The notes beneath the pieces were generated by a model. The model saw only the letters and a list, made by a program, of their open reading frames with translations, searched no databases and had not been told where the DNA came from. From Rhizobium sp. CG5 (GTDB lineage Bacteria; Pseudomonadota; Alphaproteobacteria; Rhizobiales; Rhizobiaceae), in the NCBI RefSeq assembly GCF_023701945.1, contig NZ_JABAEF010000021.1, positions 5,461 to 69,460 on the forward strand: 64,000 nucleotides of DNA. Direction: 5' to 3'. A program made the position numbers and the translations under genes. Shown here piece after piece: positions 39,468 through 47,804 of this stretch (positions are counted from its first letter, which is position 1; each line of letters opens with the position of its first letter).

Positions 39468-40721
39468 TCAGCCCTTGACCAGCGTTGCCACCACTTCGAC
39501 ATGCGAGGTCCAGAGAAACTGATCGATCGGCGTCACGCTGGTGATGCGATAGCCGCCTTCGATCAGGATGGACAGGTCACGCGCCAGTGTCAGCGGATTG
39601 CAGCTGATCGCCACGATCTTCTTGACGGTGGAGCGGACAAGCTCCCTGCACTGCGCTTCGGCGCCAGCCCGCGGCGGATCGAACACCACGGCGTCATAGA
39701 CCTTCAGCTCCTGCGTCATCAGCGGACGGCGGAACAGGTCGCGCTTTTCGACCGTCACGGCTTTCAGCCCTTGCGTATTGCGGGCCGCCTGGTCGAGCGC
39801 CTTCACCGCCTTGTCGTCCGATTCCACGGCATGCACCTGGCCGATGCGCGCCAGCCGGAGCGAAAACGTGCCGGTTCCGGCAAACAGGTCGGCAATGCGC
39901 TTGGCCTTGCCGATATGCTCGATCGTCAGCCGCGCCATGGCTTCTTCAGCCGGGAGGGTGGCCTGGGCAAAGGCGCCCGGCGGCGGCGAAACGTTGACAC
40001 CGCCAAAGTCGACCAGCGGCCGGCGTGGCTCCAGCACGATTTCGCCGTTCAACGACACCCGCGCCACGCCGCGCAGCCCGACCATGGTGTCGGTGATCGC
40101 CCGGCGCTGCTTGTCGCCGACCGATTTCAGGCCGTCGATGGCAACGTCGAGGCCGGACAGCGTCTCCAGCACGCCGATGCGGAACGGCTCGGACCCAACC
40201 GCCGCCGCCAGGCCGATCCTGCGCAGAGCCTCCAGGCTGGCCAGAATGCCAGGGGAGGCGATGGGACATTCCTCGATGGCGACGATATGGTGGCTTTCGG
40301 CCTGGTTGAAGCCGATCAAAAGGTCCTTCTCGGTGCGCCGCGCGGCAAACACCACCCGCCGCCGTTCGCCGGGATGCGCCTCGACCAGATCGCCGACCGG
40401 CACATCGATGCCCTTCGATTTCAGCGCCGCCACCACCAGCGCGCGCTTGTAGTCGCGATAGGCGGGAGCGGCCAGATGCTGCAGCGTGCAGCCGCCGCAG
40501 GTGCCGCCCTTGCCGTCCGGGCCGAAATGCCGGCAGGGCGGCTCGACCCGGTCCGGCGACGGCACGGTGATCGACATGATCGTGCCCTGGTTCTTGACGC
40601 GGGCGATCGCCACCGTCTCGCCGGGCAGGGCAAAGCCGACGAACAGGGGCCCGTCTTCGCCATGCACGATGCCGTCGCCCTGGGCGCCGAGGCTATCGAT
40701 CGTAACTGTCTGCGCGCTCAT
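39468..40721 (-). CDS. 23S rRNA m5U methyltransferase family protein (RlmD/RumA-like)
   Basis: A 417-residue SAM-dependent RNA methyltransferase. The start MSAQTVTIDSLGAQGDGIVH at ATG 40719-40721 begins a TRAM RNA-binding domain; longer in-frame sequence upstream is tlyA overlap. An iron-sulfur site is indicated by CRHFGPDGKGGTCGGCTLQH. The methyltransferase core has IADLFAGTGTFSLRLARIGQ (SAM), VFDPPRAGAE and the nucleophile motif AISCNPLTLARDL. The enzyme methylates C5 of a uridine in rRNA or tRNA; the exact site is not certain in rhizobia. It overlaps tlyA by four bases. Confidence 0.92.
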   Translation of the reverse strand: MSAQTVTIDSLGAQGDGIVHGEDGPLFVGFALPGETVAIARVKNQGTIMSITVPSPDRVEPPCRHFGPDGKGGTCGGCTLQHLAAPAYRDYKRALVVAALKSKGIDVPVGDLVEAHPGERRRVVFAARRTEKDLLIGFNQAESHHIVAIEECPIASPGILASLEALRRIGLAAAVGSEPFRIGVLETLSGLDVAIDGLKSVGDKQRRAITDTMVGLRGVARVSLNGEIVLEPRRPLVDFGGVNVSPPPGAFAQATLPAEEAMARLTIEHIGKAKRIADLFAGTGTFSLRLARIGQVHAVESDDKAVKALDQAARNTQGLKAVTVEKRDLFRRPLMTQELKVYDAVVFDPPRAGAEAQCRELVRSTVKKIVAISCNPLTLARDLSILIEGGYRITSVTPIDQFLWTSHVEVVATLVKG

Positions 40722-41482
40722 GCTTCGTCCTCGGGCTTCCGGCCGGCCAGCAGGAACTCGGCATTGCCGTCGCCGCCGGCAATCGGCGAGGGGATCAGGC
40801 CAAGGCTCGCCCAGCCCATCTCCTCGACCAGCCAACGCTCCAGCTCGGCCGCCACCGCAGGCGCGGTCTCCGGATCCTTCAACAGTCCGGCCTTGCTGAT
40901 CGCCTCGCGCCCGGCCTCGAACTGCGGCTTGACCAGCAGCAGGCAATAAGCGCCCGGCTCGGCCAGCTCCAGGGCCGGCGCAATGGCAAGCTTCAGCGAG
41001 ATGAACGACACGTCGGACACCACGAAGGTGATCGGCCGGTTGTCGATATCCTCCGGCTCCAGATAGCGGGCATTCAGCCCCTCGATATTGGTGGCGCGCT
41101 CATCGGCCGCCAGCCGCGGATGGAACTGGCCATGGCCGACATCGATCGACGTCACATGGGCCGCCCCGCGCATCAAAAGCACTTCGGTGAAACCACCGGT
41201 CGAGGCGCCGATATCGAGACATTCCTGTCCGGCCGGATCGAGGCCGAAATGGTCGAGACCGGCCACCAGTTTGAGCGCAGCGCGCGACACGAAATCCTGG
41301 GCCGGATCGTCGATCTCGATCGTCACGTCGGGCGCAAAGGTCAGGCTCGGCTTGGTCACGATCTTGCCGTCGATGCGCACGGTGCCGCGCTGCACGGCAT
41401 CGCGGGCGCGCGACCGGCTGGCAAACAGATTGAGCGAGACCAGCAACTGGTCGAGACGTTGATTTTCAGAAGGATTGGACAT
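40718..41482 (-). CDS. tlyA: TlyA-family rRNA methyltransferase/hemolysin
   Basis: A 254-residue protein with an N-terminal S4 RNA-binding domain (RLDQLLVSLNLFASRSRARD) and a FtsJ-like Rossmann methyltransferase (QECLDIGASTGGFTEVLLMR, with SAM motif DIGASTGG; ITFVVSDVSFISLKLAI; LLLVKPQFEAGRE). TlyA proteins 2'-O-methylate cytidines in 16S and 23S rRNA; the hemolysin label is historical. It precedes and overlaps the rlmD-like gene. A decayed second copy of this gene lies at 43921-44165. Confidence 0.93.
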   Translation of the reverse strand: MSNPSENQRLDQLLVSLNLFASRSRARDAVQRGTVRIDGKIVTKPSLTFAPDVTIEIDDPAQDFVSRAALKLVAGLDHFGLDPAGQECLDIGASTGGFTEVLLMRGAAHVTSIDVGHGQFHPRLAADERATNIEGLNARYLEPEDIDNRPITFVVSDVSFISLKLAIAPALELAEPGAYCLLLVKPQFEAGREAISKAGLLKDPETAPAVAAELERWLVEEMGWASLGLIPSPIAGGDGNAEFLLAGRKPEDEA

Positions 41483-41917
41483 GGCCAGTCAATGGCGGTC
41501 CGCGGGGTCTCTGGCAAGTGTTTTGTTGCCAAAGTGATGCATCGGCACGATGCGGCCAAACGATATCTCGGGTGTTGGCAACTGTCTCCGCCAGTTCGGT
41601 TGCCAAAACTCGTCGTTCGGACGCTCCAACTTCAGGATTTGCTGATACGCAATTTCCATCTTAGACATGTGTTAATTCGAATGTAGTAACACATATTGGT
41701 ATTACCAATTCCGGCTCACGATCCAGTGAGTTTATCAGTCACCACGCTCATGATGAAACGCTGGTGGCTTGTCCCGATGTCCGACACGGCTCGTGGCTAT
41801 CGTTCTGATCTCTCCTCTCAGTTGCCAACCTACCCATCGAAAAACTCACGCGCTGGAACCGTATCTTGGGGTTCTGGTGAATCTCACCCGTTTGGCTGCA
41901 ACGCTTTAACCTGGAAA
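41483..41917. other. Intergenic region between tlyA and the CHASE3 receptor
   Basis: A 435-base divergent intergenic region. The frame of the receptor is open through it from 41696, but the encoded residues (MVLPIPAHDPVSLS...) look random and include no membrane segment. It holds the dyads at 41667-41709 and presumably both promoters. The first 40 bases upstream of the tlyA start are homologous to bases around 44115-44165. Confidence 0.6.
41667..41709. promoter_or_regulatory. Two adjacent dyads upstream of the CHASE3 receptor
   Basis: ATGTGTTA (41667-41674) and TAACACAT (41687-41694) form perfect inverted arms with a 12-base spacer, and the next bases, ATTGGTATTACCAAT (41695-41709), are a perfect 15-base palindrome. 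Back-to-back dyads in an intergenic region suggest regulator binding sites; neither has a T tract. Confidence 0.4.
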
Positions 41918-43855
41918 ATGAAAATGCAGACTATCAACAATATACGCACCATGGCAAAAATGATCGCCGCGTTTGCGATGGTTATTCTTGTCAGCATCGT
42001 CGTCAATGCTCTCAGCTGGAACTCGCTGGCGTTTCAGCAGACCTCCAACGGCTGGACAGTGCACACCTATGAGGTGCTGGAGGGCGTGAAAGAGATTACC
42101 GCAGCGATGACCGACAGCCAAACCGGCGTGCGGGGCTTTTTGATTACCGGCAAGGAAGAGTTTCTTACCCCATACTCTGTCGGCCTCGAGGAATACAAAA
42201 CGGCGATCGACAAGGTCCGCAACCTGACCTCCGACAACGCCACCCAGCAGAAGCGTCTGGCTGAGCTCGACGAGTTTGTGAAGGGCTGGATAGAGAATGT
42301 CGCGTCAAAGGAAATTGCCCTGATGCGCGATCCTGCGACCGTTGAACAGGCACGTGCCATGGTCACCGACAGAGCGGGCAAGAACTGGATGGATGGCATG
42401 GATACCAAGACGGCGGAGATCGCCGCCGATGAAGAAAGGTTGCTGGTCGTTCGTCAGAAAGCTTCCGAGGACGCTGCCGACAGCGCCCGCTTCACGATCC
42501 TGGCAGGCGCCGGAGGTATGATTGTGCTCGTCGCCTGCGTGCTCTTGCTGCTGCAAAAGAGCCTTGTCGTGCCGCTGGTTCAAATCGCGTCCTCTATGAA
42601 GAGGCTTGCGACAGGTGATACGGCCATTGACATTCCCGGAGTGGGCCGCAAGGACGAGGTTGGTCAGATGGCCACGGCAGTCGAGGTCTTCCGCCAGAAC
42701 GCTCTGAACAACCGCAAGCTGGAAGAGCAGGCCGCCCTTGCCCGCGGCGAGACCGAAGAGACCCGCGCCAGCGCCCAGCGCCGCGCCGAGCAGGAAGCCG
42801 AACAGCTGCGCTTTGCCACCACCACCCTTGGCGAGGGCCTGAAGCGTCTGGCCTCCGGTGACATTTCCTTCCAGCTCAATGAGCCCTTCGCCGGCGAATA
42901 CGAATCCCTGCGCCAGGACTTCAATGCGTCGCTCGCCCAGCTGGGCATCACCATCGGCTCGGTGCTCGAGACCGTCAACAGCATGGACAACGGCACAAGA
43001 GAGATCGCCGATGGCGCGCAGGATCTGTCCAAGCGCACCGAACAGCAGGCCGCATCGCTCGAAGAAACCGCCGCAGCTCTCGACGAGATCACGGTGAACG
43101 TCGGCAATTCCTCGAAGCGTACAGAAGATGCCCGCTCGGTCGCCGTCCGGGCCAACCAGAGTGCCGCCCAGTCGGCCCAGGTCGTGTCCCATGCCGAAGA
43201 GGCGATGGGACGCATCGAGGAGAGCTCGCAGCAGATCTCCAACATTATCGGTGTGATCGACGAGATCGCCTTCCAGACCAATCTTCTGGCGCTGAACGCC
43301 GGCGTGGAAGCCGCCCGCGCCGGTGACGCCGGCAAGGGGTTTGCCGTCGTCGCCCAGGAAGTGCGCGAACTGGCGCAGCGGTCCGCCAATGCCGCCAAGG
43401 AGATCAAGGGCCTGATCCAGAAGTCGACGACGGAAGTCGAAGGCGGCGTCAAGCTGGTCCGTGAAACCGGCGTCGCCCTGCAGACGATCGGGGATTACAT
43501 CACCCAGATCAACAAGCACATGGATTCCATCGCCGTCGCGGCCAAGGAACAGTCGGTCGGCCTGGCCGAAGTCAACACCGCCGTCAACCAGATGGACCAG
43601 ACAACCCAGCAGAATGCCGCCATGGTCGAGCAGTCGACAGCCGCCTCCGCATCGCTTGCCATGGAAGCCGCCAAGCTGCGCGATCTGGTCTCCCAGTTCA
43701 AGCTGAGCGGCATGCAGTCCAATCCGGCCCAGGCGCTCCGCCAGACGGCCCGCAGCATGGCGCAGCCGGCATCGCGGCCCGCAGCGCCAGCCCGCAAGGC
43801 CTATGCCAGCCACGGCAGTGCGGCGCTGAAGTCCGATGAATGGACCGAGTTCTGA
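41918..43855 (+). CDS. Methyl-accepting chemotaxis protein, CHASE3 type
   Basis: A 645-residue receptor starting MKMQTINNIRTMAKMIAAFA (ATG 41918; 41924 is also possible). After a membrane helix comes a CHASE3 domain (VLEGVKEITAAMTDSQTGVR followed by GFLITGKEEFLTPY), a second helix (about 193-215), HAMP, and the methyl-accepting domain with FQTNLLALNAGVEAARAG. It ends SDEWTEF, a W-x-x-F pentapeptide for tethering CheR/CheB. From mid-signalling domain to the end, including the post-stop hairpin, it is nearly identical to the receptor at 44475-46412, but the sensor domain is different. Confidence 0.94.
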   Translation: MKMQTINNIRTMAKMIAAFAMVILVSIVVNALSWNSLAFQQTSNGWTVHTYEVLEGVKEITAAMTDSQTGVRGFLITGKEEFLTPYSVGLEEYKTAIDKVRNLTSDNATQQKRLAELDEFVKGWIENVASKEIALMRDPATVEQARAMVTDRAGKNWMDGMDTKTAEIAADEERLLVVRQKASEDAADSARFTILAGAGGMIVLVACVLLLLQKSLVVPLVQIASSMKRLATGDTAIDIPGVGRKDEVGQMATAVEVFRQNALNNRKLEEQAALARGETEETRASAQRRAEQEAEQLRFATTTLGEGLKRLASGDISFQLNEPFAGEYESLRQDFNASLAQLGITIGSVLETVNSMDNGTREIADGAQDLSKRTEQQAASLEETAAALDEITVNVGNSSKRTEDARSVAVRANQSAAQSAQVVSHAEEAMGRIEESSQQISNIIGVIDEIAFQTNLLALNAGVEAARAGDAGKGFAVVAQEVRELAQRSANAAKEIKGLIQKSTTEVEGGVKLVRETGVALQTIGDYITQINKHMDSIAVAAKEQSVGLAEVNTAVNQMDQTTQQNAAMVEQSTAASASLAMEAAKLRDLVSQFKLSGMQSNPAQALRQTARSMAQPASRPAAPARKAYASHGSAALKSDEWTEF

Positions 43856-43915
43856 TCGCCAGGCGATATCAGGACCCATAAAAGACGACCCCCTCGGGTT
43901 CCAACCCGGGGGCAA
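43855..43915 (+). terminator. Post-stop hairpins after the CHASE3 receptor
   Basis: ATCGCC-A-GGCGAT (43855-43867) begins inside the stop codon. It is followed by a C-rich/G-rich hairpin around 43889-43912 (CGGGTT with AACCCG, plus flanking CCCC/GGGG). The same pair of hairpins, diverged, follows the paralogous receptor at 46412-46470. No strong T tract is present. Confidence 0.5.
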
Positions 43916-43920
43916 ATCCT

Positions 43921-44165
43921 TTCGCCGTGCCGGGTAGGGCAAGCTCCGGCATTGCCGCCGGCAATCGGTGAGGGGATGAGGCCAAGTGATCCATCCCATC
44001 GCCTCGAGCAGCCATCGTTCCAGCTCGGCTGCTACCTCAGGTGCGGTCTCCGGATCCGTCAAAGTCCGGCCTTGCCGATTGCCTCGACATCGATCCACGT
44101 CACATTGTCAGAAAGATTGGACAGGGCCGGTCAACGGCGGTCTGCCGTTGCGCTTGCAAGCTTTT
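43921..44165 (-). pseudogene. Decayed second copy of tlyA
   Basis: Reading against tlyA, this stretch matches its 3' part (about 40739-40907, including DPETAPEVAAELERWLLEAM on the minus strand), then a 20-base piece of the middle (41138-41157), then the 5' end and upstream flank (from about 41464). Two internal deletions of roughly 230 and 305 bases are implied, the start codon region CAT has become CAG, and the last 20 bases are lost. It cannot make TlyA. It lies between the two most similar receptors, in the same relation to the second as intact tlyA has to the first. Confidence 0.85.
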
Positions 44166-44474
44166 AAGGGCACCCCGCCCGGTCTAAACCGCTGTTTTGC
44201 CGGCAAATCCGGGGCATGGCGCCCCCTCGGGAGGCGCAGACAAAGGGCGATGTCTGCGTGAGCGCATGCGGTCCGTCTGTTTCAACCTGTAAATTCTTGG
44301 CTTTCGCCATTAACAATTTAGAAATTTATTAATTTAGAAGGTCTAAAACAGAAATAGCTGCGCGCGTTCTGCGCATTCGCAATGATTGCGGATCGAGCCC
44401 GTCACAATCCTCATGATGATGAACGTGAAATCAGATCTGCCGCAGGCCCTGTGGCGCCCAGAGGAAACTCACCC
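44166..44474. other. AT-rich upstream region of the 4HB receptor
   Basis: About 300 bases between the tlyA remnant and the receptor start. The part at 44285-44360 is very AT-rich and has AATTTAGAA twice (near 44314 and 44331), plausible promoter or regulator DNA. No gene is visible. Confidence 0.5.
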
Positions 44475-46412
44475 ATGTCCCGCCTTAGTATAAAGGCTTC
44501 CCTGATCGCAATTTTTGCGACGATTGCCATCGTGTCTGCAGTTTTCGCATGGCTGTCCGTCGGCGCATTGAAATCCGTCGATTCGGCCGCCGATGAACTG
44601 GCCAGAAACTGGCTCCCGAGCGTCAAGGCCGCCGAGGAAATGAAGATCGAGACCCTTTCGCTGCGCATCGCCTATCTGAACCATATCACCGCGAGGACGC
44701 CTGAGGCGACCGCTGCGGCCGAAAAGACGGTCCTGGAGGAAATGGCCAAAGTCGACCAGGCGATCAAGCGTTACGAGCCGCTGATCTCCTCCGATGCCGA
44801 ACGGCAAGCTCTGAAAAAAATCGCCGATGGTGTGCAGGCTTACCAGAAGGTTGGCGAGGACATGCTGACCCTGTCGCGTGCCAACCAGGACGTCGAGGCA
44901 GCAGTGGCGCTCGACGGCATGCGTGAGCTCATCCGGCCCGTCCTCGTCAGTGTCGATGAATTGTTGGCGATTAACGAAAAGGGCGCTGAGTCCGCTATCA
45001 CTGAGAGCGAGGCCGCCTTCATCGCTGCCATCAATCAGACCTACGTGATCATTGCCATCCTCGCGCTGATCATCGTTGTCGCCAGCATCTACGCCCTGCG
45101 TTCTGTCGCCAAGCCGATCGAACGCATCACCGATTCGATGAAGCATCTTGCCGATGGCAATGTCGACAACGCCATCCCCTTTGCCGGACGCGCCGACGAG
45201 ATCGGCTCCATGGCCGCAGCGGTTGAAATCTTCCGGCAAGCCGCCATCGAGAACAACCGTTTGACCGTCGATGCCGAATTCCAGCGCAAGAGCAACGAAG
45301 AGCAGCGCATCGCCCTGCAGCGTGTCGCCGAGGAGAATGCGCGCGCCAAATTGCTTGAAGCCACCAGCGCGCTTGCCGTCGGCATGAAGAATCTGGCGGA
45401 TGGTGACCTGACCTACCAGATCACGCAGCAAGTCTCTGATGATTTCGCAGGCCTGCGTGACGATTTCAACGCCTCCGTCGCCCAGCTGGCCGAGACGCTG
45501 ACCGCCGTTGCCGGTGCCACCCGCACCATCGACAACGGCACGCGGGAAATCTCTTCGGGCACGGAGGACCTCTCCAAGCGTACCGAACAGCAAGCCGCAT
45601 CGCTGGAAGAAACCGCCGCCGCCCTCGACCAGATCACCGTCAATGTCGGCAATTCGTCGAAGCGCACCGAAGATGCCCGCTCGGTTGCCATCCGGGCCAA
45701 CCAGAGCGCTGCTCAGTCGGTTCAGGTCGTATCTCACGCGGAAGAGGCGATGGGCCGGATCGAGGAGAGTTCCAAGCAGATCTCCAACATTATCGGCGTG
45801 ATCGACGAAATCGCCTTCCAGACCAATCTTCTGGCGCTCAATGCCGGGGTGGAAGCGGCCCGCGCCGGGGATGCCGGTAAGGGCTTTGCCGTCGTCGCCC
45901 AGGAAGTGCGCGAGCTGGCACAACGCTCGGCCAGTGCCGCCAAGGAGATCAAGGGTCTGATCCAGAAGTCGACGACGGAAGTCGAGGGCGGTGTCAAGCT
46001 GGTGCGCGACACCGGCGTGGCGCTGCAGACGATCGGGGATTACATCACCCAGATCAACAAGCACATGGATTCCATCGCCGTCGCGGCCAAGGAACAGTCA
46101 GTAGGGCTGGCCGAAGTCAACACCGCCGTCAACCAGATGGACCAGGTCACCCAGCAGAACGCCGCCATGGTCGAGGAATCGAATGCGGCGAGCGCCAGCC
46201 TTGCGGTGGAAAGCCAGCGCCTCAGCGAACTGATCTCGCGCTTCAAACTGGCAAGCGGTGGGTTCACGTCTGTTGCGGGCTCGGCGCCTGCGCGGCGGCC
46301 CCAATCGCCAACCTCGTCCTCGGCACCGACCCGCTACCCGGCGCCCGTCCGGAAGGTCTATGCCAGCCACGGCAGTGCGGCGCTCAAGTCGGACGAGTGG
46401 ACGGAGTTTTGA
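44475..46412 (+). CDS. Methyl-accepting chemotaxis protein, four-helix-bundle type
   Basis: A 645-residue receptor starting MSRLSIKASLIAIFATIAIV at ATG 44475 behind GAGGAAA; earlier in-frame codons lack a membrane segment. The periplasmic part (about 35-185) is all-helical (SVDSAADELARNWLPSVKAA), fitting the 4HB_MCP class. A second membrane helix (TYVIIAILALIIVVASIYAL), HAMP and the methyl-accepting domain follow, ending SDEWTEF for CheR/CheB tethering. Its second half is almost the same as that of the receptor at 41918-43855, so the pair differ mainly in the sensor. Confidence 0.94.
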   Translation: MSRLSIKASLIAIFATIAIVSAVFAWLSVGALKSVDSAADELARNWLPSVKAAEEMKIETLSLRIAYLNHITARTPEATAAAEKTVLEEMAKVDQAIKRYEPLISSDAERQALKKIADGVQAYQKVGEDMLTLSRANQDVEAAVALDGMRELIRPVLVSVDELLAINEKGAESAITESEAAFIAAINQTYVIIAILALIIVVASIYALRSVAKPIERITDSMKHLADGNVDNAIPFAGRADEIGSMAAAVEIFRQAAIENNRLTVDAEFQRKSNEEQRIALQRVAEENARAKLLEATSALAVGMKNLADGDLTYQITQQVSDDFAGLRDDFNASVAQLAETLTAVAGATRTIDNGTREISSGTEDLSKRTEQQAASLEETAAALDQITVNVGNSSKRTEDARSVAIRANQSAAQSVQVVSHAEEAMGRIEESSKQISNIIGVIDEIAFQTNLLALNAGVEAARAGDAGKGFAVVAQEVRELAQRSASAAKEIKGLIQKSTTEVEGGVKLVRDTGVALQTIGDYITQINKHMDSIAVAAKEQSVGLAEVNTAVNQMDQVTQQNAAMVEESNAASASLAVESQRLSELISRFKLASGGFTSVAGSAPARRPQSPTSSSAPTRYPAPVRKVYASHGSAALKSDEWTEF

Positions 46413-46470
46413 TCGCCAGGCGATCGTAGGCCCCTGCAAAGACGTCCCCTCGGGTTTGATCCGGGGGGAC
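46412..46470 (+). terminator. Post-stop hairpins after the 4HB receptor
   Basis: ATCGCC-A-GGCGAT (46412-46424) is followed by GTCCCC (46444-46449) pairing with GGGGAC (46465-46470), with an inner CGG/CCG. These correspond to the hairpins after the upstream paralogue. The downstream sequence is ATTGCC rather than a T tract. Confidence 0.5.
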
Positions 46471-46592
46471 ATTGCCATCGCGATGACAGCCCAAAAACGG
46501 TCGATGCTCTTGATTGACGGGCGGCCGGTTTGCCCGCTAACTCTGGGCCAGATGCACTGGCCATAACGGGCCGGACCGGAGGATAGACCGCG

Positions 46593-47591
46593 ATGACGAA
46601 ATGGCTCCCGACAGTTTTCACCGCGATCATGCTGGCGGCCCCGGCCGCCGCCAATGACACGACAGCGGTGCTGGAAGCCGGCGGTCTCGTCTATACCCGC
46701 CAGGACGACATTTCGATGGAGAGCGAACACCTGTTCATCTCGACAAGCGAGGTCCATGTCGACTACGTCTTTAGCAACGAAGCGGACCGGGATCTGGAGA
46801 CCGTGGTCGCCTTTCCGATGCCCGACATCGCGGGCGGCGTGGATTTCATGGGCGGCCTTGACGATGCCGAGCATGACAATTTCATGGGCTTCACCGTCTC
46901 CCAGGATGGCAAGCCGATCGAGCCCACCTTGCAGCAGCGCGCCTCGGTCAATGGCATCGACATGACGGATGTCATCACCGCGCAGGGCGTCTCCCTGCTG
47001 CCGCAGAGCGACGCGACCCGTGCTGCCATCGCCAAGCTGCCGGAGGATGTGCTCAAGGACTGGCAGACCCGCGGCCTGATCATCGACATGGCCTACAATC
47101 CCGAAAGCCCGGTCGAGCCAGAATTCTATCCGACCTGGACGCTGAAGACGGTCTTCTGGTGGCGCACCACCTTTCCGGCCGGCCAGCAGGTCAAGGTGCA
47201 CCACAGCTATCGCCCGAGCGTCGGCGGCACGGTGGCCATGGGCTTCATCCAGGATGGCAAGCCGAACGACTTCTTCGCCGAATACAAGGAGCGTTACTGC
47301 ATCGACGACGCCTTCATGAAAACGGCGGCCAAGCTCGAAAAGCAGCAGGACTATGACAAGGGCGTATTCTTCACCGAGACATGGCTGTCCTACATCCTGA
47401 CCACGGGCGCCAACTGGGCAGGTCCGATCAAGTCCTTCACCCTGACGGTCGACAAGGGCGACCCGGCCTATTTCGTCAGCTTCTGCGGCCAGGGTGTGAA
47501 GAAGACCGGCCCCACCACCTTCCAGATGACGGCTAAGGACTTCTATCCGGAAAAGGACCTGCATATCCTGCTGATCGGTCAGAACCAATAG
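46593..47591 (+). CDS. DUF4424 secreted protein
   Basis: A 332-residue exported protein with a signal peptide (WLPTVFTAIMLAAPAAAND). The mature part contains EHLFISTSEVHVDYVFSNEA, VVAFPMPDIAGGVDF, FYPTWTLKTVFWWRTTFPAG and VKVHHSYRPSVGGTVAMGFI, a pattern I associate with DUF4424. The function of that family is unknown. It lies between two chemoreceptor genes on the same strand but shows no sign of belonging to chemotaxis. Confidence 0.82.
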   Translation: MTKWLPTVFTAIMLAAPAAANDTTAVLEAGGLVYTRQDDISMESEHLFISTSEVHVDYVFSNEADRDLETVVAFPMPDIAGGVDFMGGLDDAEHDNFMGFTVSQDGKPIEPTLQQRASVNGIDMTDVITAQGVSLLPQSDATRAAIAKLPEDVLKDWQTRGLIIDMAYNPESPVEPEFYPTWTLKTVFWWRTTFPAGQQVKVHHSYRPSVGGTVAMGFIQDGKPNDFFAEYKERYCIDDAFMKTAAKLEKQQDYDKGVFFTETWLSYILTTGANWAGPIKSFTLTVDKGDPAYFVSFCGQGVKKTGPTTFQMTAKDFYPEKDLHILLIGQNQ

Positions 47592-47612
47592 ATTTAAGGG
47601 GTGTTCCGAAAA

Positions 47613-47624
47613 GTTTCATGAAAC
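47613..47624. promoter_or_regulatory. 12-bp palindrome upstream of the third receptor
   Basis: GTTTCATGAAAC is a perfect 12-base palindrome about 180 bases before the start of the receptor at 47805 and 20 bases after the DUF4424 stop. It could be an operator; nothing else supports that. Confidence 0.25.
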
Positions 47625-47804
47625 GCTAACGGATTATAAGGGCAATCGCGGCAAAATGGCCCCGATTGTTAGCTTCGTCGACGTCCGAGCGAGCCATGAT
47701 GGCCTGCGCTGCGGCGAAATCCGATCATGTTCTGTTCCCTTGCCGATGTCCTGTCCGGACCGCGTCGCATATCGCTTGACCCCCAAAGCGAGAAAGAATG
47801 ATCG

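Noticed and set aside
41696..41917. Upstream extension of the CHASE3 receptor reading frame
   Set aside because: The extra 74 residues look random, include no membrane helix and pass through the dyads; the receptor's membrane segment and ribosome-binding site fit the start at 41918 or 41924.
42305..44098. A 597-codon open frame on the minus strand across the CHASE3 receptor
   Set aside because: It is the antisense shadow of the receptor gene. Only its first 60 or so codons mean something, because they run through the decayed tlyA copy.
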